Source: Rhytidiadelphus loreus
Lineage: Eukaryota > Streptophyta > Bryopsida > Hypnales > Hylocomiaceae
DNA: 64,000 bases
Assembly (NCBI GenBank): GCA_947034895.1
Contig: OX344762.1
Location: forward strand, 12,405,501-12,469,500
Direction of reading: 5' to 3'
Position numbers and translations under genes: made by a program. The notes below the pieces were generated by a model, which saw nothing but the letters and a program-made list of their open reading frames with translations, had not been told where the DNA came from and did no database searches. Position 1 is the stretch's first letter. Every line of letters starts with the position of its first letter. Of the stretch, positions 11,516 to 23,797 are shown piece by piece.

Positions 11516-13737
11516 TTAACACCTGAAGTCCCAAAGTTCCCTAGAGGGACAAATGGGGATTTGGATAAACTTGTATGATCTCAATTTTAGCATGATTTTT
11601 TGAATCTTTTTTCAAGATAGAAAAATAGATTGTCTTTCTACAAATATAATATTATTTCAATATGTACCCGAGAATAAAAGTTATGAAACCAAATCTTCTA
11701 GGAATATAATCTTATTTAAATATGTGTTGGAGAACAAAAGTTATGCAATCAAATCTTAAAATAGTTGAGCCCATGTTGGTAAAAAAAATTGATTTTTTTC
11801 TCATAGAATATATTTTGTCTTTGTTTGGAAATCTTTGACTCATTACATTTGGATAAGTGACGAGAAATTTATAGAACAATTTGTTATGTGGGCATTCAGA
11901 GCATGTTTGAGAGAAAAAATGCATTGACTTTGTTTTTAACTCAATTTTTATAATTTTTCAAAAAAAGAAGTTCTACATGGCTTAATTTTCTTGCTAAAAC
12001 AATCTCATTGTTGAGATTTGTGCCTTTTAATTCCATCTTAGAACTATTAACAATTTGTTTTTCCTTTCCATCTCTAACTTACTTCTACTCTTTTAAAGGA
12101 TGAAAATAAATAATAAATTTAATAAATAAATTCCAAGACTCCGCACTCAATTCTTTAATATAATTTTTTTAAATCAAAATCTATAGTGCAAAAAACTGAA
12201 GGGAAGAGGATTCAAAGTCTTATATTGATCTAGTATAACAACATTCTAAAATAAAACCTTTTTTACTTCAAATGCTAGTATTTGTAAAGTTTTTAGTTGG
12301 ATTTCATTTTGACATTTTTGGAGTGTGTTTTGGATGGTTTTTATTTGGATAGATTGGAACTTGGTTACTTGTTCTGTTGTCCAAATTGATGATTCAATGA
12401 GTTATGTTACTATTTGTGGGGTGTTTTTTGCATGTGCATTGCCAAGTCATAGTGTGGTGAGTTGCTAGTTAATCCAATTGGGATTGTTAGTGGTCTAGAT
12501 TGGAGTTCTAATTGGCAACTTGTGTGCTCCAATTGGGTGGTTTTTGTTGTGCAATTAGATTGCATAGTTGAGAAGTTGGTAACCGCTTGTGAGTGCCTAT
12601 TAGTTTGGAAAGTTTGATTTGATTTGAACCCACTTTATGAATGGCAAGTGTGAGTCCCAACCCTAAGTGATTGTATAATTTCTTTGTGTTTTTTTGTGTT
12701 ATGTGATGTGTATTAGTGTGTGAGAATGAGTGTGGAATTTGATGATGGATTTGGAGTGACGGAAACGCTAGTTGGTGGAAGTGTTATATGATGACAAACT
12801 TTTGATCAAGTGAATGAAGAAATTTTAATACGGTGATTTGTTAATCAAATGAATTTGATTAAATACAATGATATGTTTAGCACTTTAGCCTAATGGGTCC
12901 TTTTGTGATGTATACGGATGCTTGTGGTTGTGAAATTGATTGAAGCAGTGAAAGAATGAGTTGTAAATAAAATAAAATAAACTTAGTAAAAACAAGTAAT
13001 TGCAATTGCTAAATTTCAATTCGTATGTGCAGTGTCATTGTAGTGTGAATGATGATTTCCAAGTTGGAATGTTGAGTATTATTTGAATTAATTGAATGTT
13101 TTTGCCAAATGGAGGCAAGTGAAAAGTTGTGTGGTTATGTCTGTGATGTATGCATGAATTTTAATTAGGAGAATGAGTAGTTCAAATTAAGAATTGGTGT
13201 CTAGTGTCAATAAGGGCTTGGGTGTTTGAAGGAATGATTTGTAGTTAATTTATGAGAGAGAAATGTATCATTGATTTACATCGGTTCAAGTTGGGAATGT
13301 TTAGCATGAATGTTATCTTATAAATAATTTCCAATTGGTTTAGTTTGTGAGTGAATATCAATTATTTCATCATTGTGCTTACTCAAGTATTTTGAAATGA
13401 GAGATTGTGTATATTTAAGTTGTGTTACCTTATTAAGGAATGAATCTATTTGCATAGAAATGTCCTACTTGATCGTCTCCCTTGGAACAAACTTATTATA
13501 CTAAATGGTTAATTTCAAATATGGTCATTATTCTCCTTCTACAATATCTTCCAATCTATGCAGTCAAACTTCACAAAGTTAAAACCACATGTTCTTTTAT
13601 AAGTTTAGTGCAAGAATCTTAGTGTAAGTTCAATATTCAAACATTTTATTTTTTTATTTTTTTGACTCAATGTAATAGAAATGGTGGTTTTGAGTGGTTT
13701 TTGGCAAAAAAAAGGTCTTGGGACTTTAGAGGGTAAA
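11516..13737 (-). mobile_element. TTAA element E2 with a large internal insertion
   Basis: It opens TTAACACCTGAAGTCCC with the block agagggacaaatggg and closes ggtcttgggactttagaggg, both diverged versions of the E-family ends. The E-like interior runs from 11516 to about 12275 and resumes at about 13605. The roughly 1.3 kb between has a different, TG-rich character (many gtgtg/ttgag stretches) and matches nothing I recognise. Subtracting it leaves about 0.9 kb, in line with the other copies. The exact insertion borders are uncertain. Confidence 0.6.
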
Positions 13738-15777
13738 TGAATTAAAGTTTTGAAATTCCTAGGAAAACTAAATAGAACTTATGATGACTCTTAGTAAGAT
13801 TGAATAAAACATAATTGATTTCATCAATTATACATTGAACCTAAGTACTTGACCATGGGCAGGAACTAAGTAAAAAAGAAGTGTGAAGCACAAACCTACC
13901 AAGTCATAACCTCGTACCATAGGCTCACGTGGATACTAAACTAGTGCCAAAATAGATCTTTGGCACAAAGCACTCGCACTAAAATTTGGTGCTCTAAGGC
14001 TATACTAAAGATTTAAAATTAAGGGAATAATGGGCAATATATTTTTTGTTTTTCAAAAAACAAAATTTTGAAATTGCTATAAAATCTTAGGATGCCATTG
14101 CTCTTCCTTTAGATGAATGTACATAATTCTTGAATAATAAAATGTATTTCATCTACATGTTGCACGTTTTATCCATATCTATAGATGTAAAAATCTTCAT
14201 TACTCACGGGAAGATCTCTATATAAAAATAATTGATATTAGAATGCAATCAACAAGTAGATTATTTGCAAAATTTAAGAGTTTTACACTTGCATTACATT
14301 TTTTCCTAGCTATTTACCAACAAAAATGTCTTAATTTACTTAGCTTACGAGATCTTTACTTTTTTTAAATGGAAAAGTGCAAAGTGTGTTTTGGTCTCCT
14401 AAGGATGCATTTTTCATCCATTCAAAGGATTCATTGGTTTATACTTAGTAACACTTGAATGGTGGGGATCCCCAAATCAAAATCTAATTATAGCATATTA
14501 GAAGTATGTCAAGTAAAAAAGCATATCTTTTGTAGTTCTCAAGGTGACCTCTAAAAATCAATTCTAGAAAATCAATTTTTATCTTTCTAAAATAATGATA
14601 TTTAGAATTTTACAATTAGAAATACATTTTCTAAAAAATTTAGTATAAGATGCTATCAATTATTAAAAAAATATTCAATTTTAAGATTCATAATATATTT
14701 GTAAATATTAGTGATTGCAATTGTAAAATTCTAAACTTAAAGATGTGATTCTTAATTCAAAATCTACAATCATAGTTCACATATCAATACCAAATAATTT
14801 CTCAAAGTTTTTTGTAATACTTCTATACAGAATTGCAAAACTGCAAATGAGTAGATGATTCAAAGCCTTCAATCCCCAAATGTCTAGATATTTGTAGGGT
14901 GGATGGTGAATGTTAGAAAAACTAAACTTCATTCAATTGAGGAAACTTCAGGAAAATTTATGGAATATATTAATGGAGAAAATAAATAATGTTCTACATG
15001 AATGAGCATTATACATGCTTTGAAGGAGTCACAATTATTTATTATAATTTTTTCAACATACTCTCTTAAGGACAAATTGTCCATTCAATAGACAATTGGA
15101 ACTTGGGTAGGTAATGGCAAAGTAAAAAATAAACGGATGTTTATGAAAATTTGATCCAAAATGCGTCCCACTAAAAAGCTCCGTTTACTAATTTTGACCG
15201 TCAAATAAGCATTGGCCGTATTGAATGACCTTGTGGAGGCAAGTGGCAAGCAATCAAGGAACATTCATCTTCTAGCAAGCTTGGCCTTGCCCATAATTAT
15301 GAGGCACCTTGTACTTGTTACTTACTCAAACAATTGTGTTGACGATAGATTCAGTGACCACTTGGGCACTATGAAGATTTCTTCATGAAGGGGGCTAGGT
15401 ATCCTTATTAGCGGCAAATATTTCTAGAATCCCATTTGGTTGCCACCAAAGATACTGGCAGCATTCACGAACGATGCTCAAATATGATACTTTCTGCATG
15501 GATTTTAGATGTGACGCCTAAGCTGGAGATTTTGCATAAGGTGGGTACACCCTAAACCGCCACTTTTTGCTACTGAGACTATCTATGGTTATTAGACAGG
15601 TCAGATTTTCACATGTTCTTGTTGGCAAGTGAAAGGAGGTTCCAACGCACCAGAGAACATGGCATTTGGATATTGTATGCAAAAGTTATTAAGGAACAAA
15701 GTTTGATTCTAAAAGCGTTTCTTCCACATAGGTACAAAACTGTTTTTTGGAAATGTACACATAGTGAAGATGGCTCT
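13738..15777. other. Gene-free AT-rich stretch
   Basis: There are no frames above about 60 codons with coding character. The sequence is strongly AT-rich with many A and T homopolymers. I find no closing inverted repeats, tRNA-like folds or transposase motifs. Confidence 0.6.
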
Positions 15778-16707
15778 TTAACCCCTAAAGGTCCAGGGCC
15801 GTTCTTTTGTCAAAAACTACTCAAAACTGCCATTTTTGCTGCATTCATCCAAAAAAACAAAAAAAATACTTTTTTAAAAATCTAACCGTAGGATCTTGTA
15901 CTTTACTAGTCTAGTATCATGTGGTATGAATTTCATGGGGTTTGACCGTACAGATTGGAAGATATTAGCATTCAAAGTTGAAAAAATAAATTTTTTTTGA
16001 ACACTAGCCTGCAATTTCAGATGACTTTGAATGCCATTTGGGAAAAAAATTACACCATGGACTTTGAATTTAAATTTTTTTGTGTTGAAGAATTGAGTTG
16101 AAAGTCTAGAATTTTTTTTTAGAAAAACACGATTGATTTTCATTCTTTAAGAAATTGTTTAGTAAAAGTAGGTCCAAGATTGAAAGAAAAACTAAATTTT
16201 TAATAGCTCTAAAATGGGATTGAAACACAATAATCTCAACGGTGAGATCGTTCTAAATAGAAAACTTAATCTTGTCAAACATTTTTTTTTGAAAAAATGT
16301 GAAAATTGCATTCAGAATTGAATCCTATAAGTTATTTTTTCAAGAAGATGCTCAAATTGCCCGAAAAACAAGATTGTTCATAACTTTCACATTACTAATC
16401 CAAATGGAATGAATCAAAGCTTCACATGTAGGCAAAAATATGATCTTTAAGAAGAAAAAAAATTAAAAAATTAATTTCAAATTTTTGTAAATTTATTTTT
16501 CTGCCCGGTGACGTGTAAATTATGTTTAAGATGCCATAACTTTTGCTCTCGGGCACCAATTGAAATAAAATTTATATTCCCACAAAGCTCATAAGTTTTC
16601 CTATCTTATGAGAAAGTTTCAAAAAAATTCACTGAAAATTGAGATCATAGGAACTTGCCCGAAATCCATTTTGTCCCCCGAGGGGACAATGGTCCTTTAG
16701 GGGTTAA
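15778..16707 (+). mobile_element. TTAA element E3, intact reference copy (930 bp)
   Basis: It is bounded by TTAACCCCTAAAGGTCCA at the left and ggtcctttaggggTTAA at the right, giving terminal inverted repeats of about 17 bp including TTAA. It is uninterrupted and serves as the yardstick for E0, E1, E2 and E4. Conserved landmarks are the left block gccgttcttttgtc...actcaaaactgcc, a central atctcaacggtgagatcgtt block, and the right block caaggaacttgcccgaa-like followed by cccgaggggacaatgg. No transposase is encoded. The TTAA target site suggests the piggyBac superfamily; that is inference from ends alone. Confidence 0.8.
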
Positions 16708-17784
16708 GGTTACTGGCACATTTGGATGTACCTACCTAGATCTAGGGGATGAGTTGAATACATGTATCACTGACACAAAGACTAAAAATACACCTGATGG
16801 GGAAAGTTTTTGGAGGTTTTTAGAGGGACAGAGGTAGTACTACCGCTTAATGCTATCAATGCTGGTTTCGACTGCCACTGCCAGACCGATACAGTCCATC
16901 ATCCTCCTGTGGACTCACTGATACATTTCAGTCCCACCCACAGTGAGACGATTGAAATGCTTTTCAGTGTTGCTGGTCGACTTTCACACGACAAGCAACC
17001 GCTGATTGGTTAGACGGCGGATGCATCCATCACAGTATATTTTTGTAATTCTAATCTGACGGTGCGGCATTCATCGATCTCGACTTCATTTGTGCCATGA
17101 GATCGAATGAATGAATGAATATTGTTTTCACTCCGTCAGTCGTCAACTTGAAGCTCACTTCCCAACAGATCGAATAAGTTGAAGCCAGCCAGCCAGTGCT
17201 TGAAAATCCATCCTTGACGGAATCTTTCTGTTTGTTCTTCCAACAATCGTCATTCATACATCACGTACCTTGGCCTCCTCGATTGAAGAAGAGACTAGTC
17301 GTGTAGACTAGCATGCATGATCGTTGTGCACTTGCTTTGAAGTCGGAATCGTCAGTACGTCTCATTGGGGGTTTACTGTCCATGTATTGACTTCGGGAGC
17401 TTCCTTCCGTCACTCACTGACCTCCAAAACTGTCTGTAGGAATTGAACAATAATGCAGAAGTACACACTCCCCCACTTTTTAGTCAAAGGAGCTTCAACT
17501 GTTTAGACATAGAAAACAAAGGGTGCAACCAAGTTGTCATCATGAGTTTGGGATCCGTTAAGTTAGTAGCACTGACAGGAAAGGAAAGGAAATGCAAGCC
17601 AGGCGAGACTTACTGCATTTTGTTTTTGTTTTTAAGTGATTTGTCGCATTTTTTACTGCTGGAAGGAGATGCCTGGATCTGTCAGTGTTTCAGAGACCTG
17701 TCAGATCACTCATTATGGGTCACAGAAATTCTTAAAGGATAAGTTAGTTTTGGCTTACGTGTGGTTGCGTTAAGAATCTATACC
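16708..17784. other. Gene-free stretch of mixed composition
   Basis: Short open frames (60-99 codons) occur on both strands, including one from 17443 to 17742, but none resembles a known protein and none shows plausible splicing. GC content is higher than in the flanking elements, so this may be original, non-transposon sequence. Confidence 0.5.
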
Positions 17785-18190
17785 TTAACCCCTTTAGGAT
17801 GTTAGCAAGTGTACGCTTTTGTATACTACGTCGTAAAATACAGTCTGACTCACATTAAAGTCTGAAATCTGAAAATGTGATAGTGCACAAGTTTCCATCA
17901 GTAGATTAATAATTTTATCCAAAATTTTGCACTTTTGTCTCACATCCCAAGACTTGAATTGAATTTCAGCAATTAATGAGAAGAATCACATGTTGAAAAA
18001 AAGGAGAGAAGCAATGAGCCATCCACTTACATTTGCCCACCTCAAACCATACAACAAAACACATTAAAGCTCACTACACATTTAATGGAAAGCAAAAACA
18101 TTGGAAAGAGGACCCAATTAAGGCAAGGCATATTGTATTGTATAAAAATTCGTAGGCTAGTTTGGGCTGCTAACATCCTAAAGGGGTTAA
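17785..18190. mobile_element. TTAA element with 23-bp perfect terminal repeats (406 bp)
   Basis: The left end is TTAACCCCTTTAGGATG followed by ttagca. The right end is its exact inverse, tgctaa then catcctaaaggggTTAA. TTAA is duplicated at both borders. The interior is unrelated to the E elements, and the termini share CCCC and TTAA but read CCCCTTTAGG in place of CCCCTAAAGG. It is non-autonomous, with no coding capacity. Confidence 0.85.
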
Positions 18191-18194
18191 ATGA

Positions 18195-18440
18195 GTCTGT
18201 TTTGTTTTGTTACAATGAGGTCTCCGGATTTGTGCGTCCCTTAGTTGCATTCGTGGTTGCATTCTTGGTGCTGTTGAAAAGCTGTCTTTGAGAAGGGGTG
18301 TATGGACTTTGTTTCATGATGTTTGGACCTATGGTGTGAAAATTATTGAATTTAAAATTTTTATGAATTTTAAAAATTTAAAAATTTAAATTTATTTTTA
18401 TTTTATATTAGATTGTGGTAAGGGCACTCGGCACACTAGT
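18195..18440 (+). repeat. Dispersed repeat R3, copy a
   Basis: It shares an ordered series of blocks with 30811-31047 and 31066-31290: tttgttttgtt, gttgaaaagct, ggactttgtttc, then tttgga and an A/T-rich tail ending in ggcacactag. The copies are diverged, at roughly two-thirds identity by eye. It begins immediately after the TTAA element at 17785-18190. Confidence 0.7.
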
Positions 18441-18660
18441 AGGTGTGAAATGTACAATATTCAAAGAGTCAAAGCCTACTCACAATTTTGGAATTATATG
18501 TTTTAAGACTTTAGAATTTCCTCAAAATAGAGCAAGATCCATTATTTATTTATGTTCTAAAATAATAGTAAGCACATTCCATTATCAAATAGCTACAATC
18601 ATAGGAAAACTATCACAAACTTAGTAGGGTTTTAATTAATCACATGGAATAATTACATTT

Positions 18661-18995
18661 ATGGGCAATTATTTTGTTAAAATGGCGCCATTCCGCTATT
18701 TTGGCAGTTTTCACAGTTCAGACTGGGCAGTCTGAAATGTACAACTGTCTTAGATGTTTGAAATCTATACCTTTTCTAGATTTCTGAAATCTATTCATGT
18801 CCTAGATGTCACTTTGAAAATCCAAACCTTGAAACCTGAAATCTACATGTGTCTTAAATCTCTTAAATCTATATAAACCAAAAATATCTAAAATCTACAT
18901 ATGTACTAGATGTTATTTTTACAGTTCAGATTGGGTGATCTGCATGGTGATCAGAATGGCACATGGAATACTGCCATTTTAACGAAATTGCCCAT
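18661..18995. mobile_element. MITE family A, copy 2 (335 bp)
   Basis: It begins atgggcaattattttgttaa with aatggcgccattcc and ends ggaatactgccattttaacg with aaattgcccat. Flanking ATTT occurs on both sides (18657-18660 and 18996-18999), consistent with a 4-bp target duplication. Its interior, rich in repeated gaaatcta/aaatcta motifs, differs from the other two copies. Confidence 0.8.
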
Positions 18996-21795
18996 ATTTG
19001 GCATACCAATTGTGGTAACACAATTTTCAATACATGTCCATAATCTCTAAGATTGCTAAGAAGGCCCCATTGATAAGAAGAGAAACTTTGGAGAACACGG
19101 TTGACTTGATGCTTTGTTTTTTTCCCTTGCATTGATGAAAATTAAAACTTGCCTTCTTGGCTTGTTTACCCTTACTACTCCCTTGATCATGTTATGTCGA
19201 GGCGGTCAATAATCACCCAGTGGATGACTTTGTGAGGTTATGTAGGATGGAAAAATACAAATTTTCATCCAATCTTGAGGGAGGTGCTTAAACACATTTT
19301 TTAATGAGAATGTTGTTGAATATTACCTCATTGTGGAATTTTTGACTTTTCTATAGAAGAAGATACTTCATGCACGTCCAATCCACGGATCACTGTAAAG
19401 TCTAATTTGACATCTTCTAGGCCCTTGCGCTTGATGTGAATTTGAGCCATGAAAATTATCTTTTTTGAGCTTGAGCTCAACTAAATGAAGTGAATCTTAT
19501 CAAGTCTAGTTTATACTCTAATTTGAAAATTTGAAAAATTCCTAAAAGTCAATATCTTATTGCAATTTAAGCTTTGGGCCTATGATCATAGAGTGCTAAT
19601 TTTCTAATTTGAGCGATACAATAAATTGATTTGCACCATGATGTTCTACACTAGAATATACATCTAATGGAGAAATGTTCATATTTTCAAAGGATACGGC
19701 TTTGTATTTGATGTGATATTTTTCACTTTTTATTCAAAAATTCACAGTAATTTCAAATTTTCTCAAAAAGAATCTGAAATTTCTACAACTTATAGAAGAT
19801 ATGGAATTTAAACCCTAAAAAAATTACACCAATATCTACAATTTAAGTACAAATTATTAAAAATAAATCCAAATTGCATTATCTATCGTAATTGTGATGC
19901 GGCTTAGTGTGAAATGTTCTTGTGTCCAATTGAGTGCCACAGTTCGTCTAGTAAGCGTAGAGCAGAGCACCCCCAACAAACTCTTCAATCATTCATCAGT
20001 GTCGATCTCAGTACGACTATTGAAGCTTTTCTCCATCTCCTGAAAAGTTGAGAAAATAGTACTCCGTCCGTATGAATGAGACAACCTGAAGAGCCTGCCA
20101 AAAGAGGGTTTCACCTGAGCTGAGGAGACTCATGCTAGCAGGCAGGCGAAATGACGAGTACAGCACTATAGCAACAAACAGAAACAAAAATTCAGCACAG
20201 GAATATTATGTCTAAGTTAAGTAAGTTATGAGTGATATTCCAACCACATGATAACACAGGCCGGAACTTACTCAGATACTTAAAATGAATCCCTAGTAAT
20301 ATTGCTGGCATCGATCGTCGATTATGAAATCAATTCATTCAGATCCTGTACCAGGCCAGGCCAGAAGTTCGTGACTCAGATGATCGTCAACATGTACGTT
20401 CAGCATGAGAAGCCCCGACTTGAGGAACTGCAGAAGTTTACACGGTTTGTGCAAGCCATGTCCTTTGTCCATGGTTTAGGTAGGTACAAGACTGCTTGCT
20501 TGCAATTCAATTGCTTGCTGAAGTTTACGTACGTCACTCTGGAAACTGGATCAGGCTGTAATTTAAGCAGACTGACGGATGAAAATCATGTTGAGACAGT
20601 CGCACTCGATCATGCAGACACAAGGAAGGGAAGGAATCCGGGATCGTGCTGCTGTAAATATTCAAGGTGGAATTATTACATTACCCATTGTACGCCATTA
20701 CCGTACCCTCACAACTGGGAATTAATGCTTAAAACCCTGGCTAGCTAGCTTCAAAGGACATTTGAGGCCCTGGGCAATATATGCGCTGCTGCTGATCGGA
20801 GAACGATTGAGCGCAAGGTCCTTGGCAACCTTCTCAGTCGCCATCCCACGCAGCTAGATTCAATGCGATTAAGAGAATTCGGCTCGAAGCCCGGGCTTAT
20901 ATATTACAGTTGTTTGGACTCTTTGGATCCAAATTAAAGGAATGACATGGTGTACGTTTAACTCCAAGCTAAGGTCTGGACTAGCTCCGGAACATACTGT
21001 ATGATGAGTCAAATGTGGAGTTTTGCATGTCCAGATTATGGGAGGAATGAAGGGGCGAATATATATCGATCAGCAGCACTCGACAGTGTAGTAATCGGCT
21101 GCTGCAGTAAAGCACAAGATGCTCGACACCTTCATTAAACGTAGATCGATGCAGGTTCAGTCGATCTCTTTGAATTAATTGCATGGATGGAGGATGGGCA
21201 ACCATGCCATGTTGGACGCCCTTTGGCCCTAGCTAGCGTTGTCTTCGTGTTTCAACCTCCTTGATTGAATTGGCACGACGGCGCCGTGATATATGGGTAT
21301 CACCTTACGCTTTTTACTGCTGTTTGTAGTTGGTTCTGTCTGTCTTTGTGGATCTTGTTTGTTTAATTTGTTCCCTCACTAGGTCACTTGTGACTGGTAG
21401 TCATGTATTTCACCTCTTTACAATGAAATTCTATTTCATGGGTTTCCAAAAAACACACTTGGATTTCAGAATCTTTCTTAAATGGACATCATGGAGCTTG
21501 TTCAAATGACCAATCAATGATGAGCTTTTGCACTCCACAAGGCCATGAGCAACCCCAAAGCTACTATTCAAAAAAATTATGAAACTTTCCAATGCAAAAA
21601 CGACAAGTTCGAATTGTGATTCAAAACTACAAGATTGATAGAATGATGCATTTTGTGAAGAGAAAGATAATTATACCAAAGAAGTTTAGATTTAGTTGAG
21701 TATAGGAGGAGTTTCTCTAAAGATTCTCTCTGAAAATCCAAACCTTAGAGGTGGATATGTTGTTTAAGGGTTAAGTCAATGTACTCAAACACATA
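18996..21795. other. Gene-free stretch; one unexplained open frame
   Basis: Positions 19000-19900 are AT-rich and featureless. Positions 19920-21300 are noticeably richer in GC. They contain an open frame of 148 codons (20302-20748, plus), but it has no ATG at its start and resembles no family. No splice partners or domain motifs are visible, so I do not call it a gene. Confidence 0.45.
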
Positions 21796-21930
21796 GACTT
21801 TATATTGAATCCTTGATTGAATCCCTAGCCGTGTGCAAAATGCTTACGCAAGGTAGATGGTCCCATGACAATTGTGGAACCATCTATCCTATGTGAACAT
21901 TTTGCACACTAAGGATTAAATATAAGGTCC
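21796..21930. repeat. Long imperfect fold-back (about 50-bp arms)
   Basis: The arms pair ttgaatccctagccgtgtgc / aaaatgcttacgcaaggtag / atggt with the inverse of accatctatcctatgtgaac / attttgcacactaaggatta. Mismatches and small bulges are scattered through the stem, and the central loop is about 15 bases. It could be a small fold-back transposon or a hairpin-RNA locus. It carries no known miRNA sequence that I recognise. Confidence 0.65.
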
Positions 21931-21974
21931 ATATGAAAAGTGATTCATAATACTAGAGTTTGACAGCAACAAGC

Positions 21975-22345
21975 TTAAGCCCCTTGGAGGACAAATAAAA
22001 GTTTGGAGAAGTACCTACAATCTCAATCATTGAAATGATTTTTTGAAACATTTTCTTAAGATAGGATAACAAATTAGCATTATGGAAGTTTATATTTTTA
22101 TTTCAATTCGCCCTGGGACCAAAAGCTTAAGCAAAAAATATATATATATATCATAAAAACAAATGAGTTTTTTAATAATTAGTTTCTCATGAGATATGTT
22201 TTTTTCTACATGTAATGCTTTGGTTTGTTCCATTTGAATTATTATTATGAAAGTTGTGAAGAATTTAATTTTATTTGAAAATAGCGCATAGGATTTGTTT
22301 TTGAATTCAAAGCTTCATAATTTTGACAAGAATGACCATCCAAAA
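21975..22345 (-). mobile_element. Truncated TTAA element E5
   Basis: It starts TTAAGCCCCTTGGAGGACAA and follows the order of E1 read in the same direction: a gtacct block, aatcattgaaatgattttttg, a ctgggac(c)aaaag block, tttctcatgaga and tttggtttgttccatttg. It fades at about 22345, just before MITE family A copy 3. No right terminus is found, so it is a fragment. Confidence 0.55.
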
Positions 22346-22360
22346 CAATTGAAATCGATG

Positions 22361-22606
22361 ATGGGCAATTTCGTTAAAATGGCGGTATTCCATTAAAATG
22401 GTGGTTTAAGGGACCAATTAGGGCATGAGATCTTGCGGAAGACAATAGTGGAAGCGCTGCCATACGTAAACGAGTCATGATTTGGGCACGCATGGGACAA
22501 AATCGATGCTTGATATGAGATGAATAGATACCTCAATACACCTCAATCTCTGTTCCTTCGTATACAAATGCTAATGGAATACCGCCATTTTAACGAAATT
22601 GCCCAT
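22361..22606. mobile_element. MITE family A, copy 3 (246 bp)
   Basis: ATGGGCAATTTCGTTAAAAT and the following ggcggtattcca are repeated, perfectly inverted, at the right end. The symmetry extends a few bases outward (atg / cat). The length equals that of copy 1 exactly, but the interior is unrelated. No clear target duplication is seen here. Confidence 0.88.
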
Positions 22607-22741
22607 CATATTAATCATATCTTCTAAGCATGCATTAGGTTATGATAAAAGTACATACACTCATAATTGATTCATATAGTGTACCATTTTCATGTACAAA
22701 GAAATGTTAATTATTTTATATATACAATAAATCCATTAGTC

Positions 22742-23797
22742 TTAACCTCTAAGGATCAAGGCCTTTTTTCTACCATTGAAAAACACTCAAAACTCCCATT
22801 TCTATAGCATAGAGTAAAAAAAATTGAAAATTGTTTTACTTGCACATCTAACCATAGGATATTACACCTAACTAGTATAATAATATGTGGAAAAATTTTC
22901 AAAAATTTGACCGCACAAATTGCAAGATATCTGCATTTAAAGTGAAAAAAACAAGTTTTTCATTACATTATTGTACTAGATTATTTGACTCAATGAATCT
23001 TCTTAAATTAAATTTTTTGCACTACAAAGTTTTGAGCTTTAAATCTTTATTATGGGGAATTGAGTTGAGAGTCTAGGGAAGAAAAAAACATTAAAAAAAA
23101 CTTAATTTTCATTCTTTAAAAATTTATTAAGTAGAAATAGGTATAAGATAGAAGGAATTTATTAAGTAGAAACTTAATTTTCATTCTTTAAAAATTTATT
23201 AAGTAGAAATAGGTATAAGATAGAAGGAATTTATTAAGTAGAAACTTAATTTTCATTCTTTAAAAATTTATTAAGTAGAAATAGGTATAGATATTTCTAA
23301 AATGGAATTAAAACACACTAATCCTAATGGTGAGATTGTTTTAGGAAGCAAAGTAAACCATGTGGAACTTTTTTTTTAAATTGTAAAAATTGCATTAAAA
23401 AATGAATCCTACAAGTTATTTTTTCAAGAAGATGCTCTAATTGCTCAAAAAACAAGATTGTCCATAACTTTCTCATAGCAAATCCAAATGGAATGAATCA
23501 AAACTTTCCTTGTAGACAAAAATATAATCTATGAGGAGGGAAAAAAATAATTTAAATTCAAATTTTTGAATTTTTTTTGCTGCCTCCTCTTCCCTCTTTT
23601 CCCTTGTTTTTAGCTATTTGGAGTATAACTTTTGTTCCCAGGCACTGATTGAAAAAAAAATTATATTCTCATGAAGCTAATCAATATTTCTATCTTCAAA
23701 AGAAGTTTAAAAAAATCAAGACAAAAATTGAGACCATAGGTACTTGCTTGGAATTCCATTTGTCCCTTGAAGGAACAAATGGTCCTTTAGGGGTTAA
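22742..23797 (+). mobile_element. TTAA element E4 with an internal tandem expansion (1056 bp)
   Basis: The left end is TTAACCTCTAAGGATCAAGG and the right end is aatggtcctttaggggTTAA. The interior follows E3 in order and orientation. Two extra copies of a 72-bp unit at 23098-23288 account for the excess length: subtracting 144 bp gives about 912 bp. There is no transposase. A 63-codon frame at 22885-23076 is spurious. Confidence 0.8.
23098..23288. repeat. 72-bp tandem repeat, 2.6 units
   Basis: Units start at 23098, 23170 and 23242, each with aaacttaattttcattcttt at its head. The first two are virtually identical and the third stops after aggtata. The near-identity against the diverged host element indicates recent expansion. 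Confidence 0.92.

Noticed and set aside
20302..20748. 148-codon open frame on the plus strand
   Set aside because: No ATG at the start, no family resemblance, no splice partners; may be chance or a decayed fragment.
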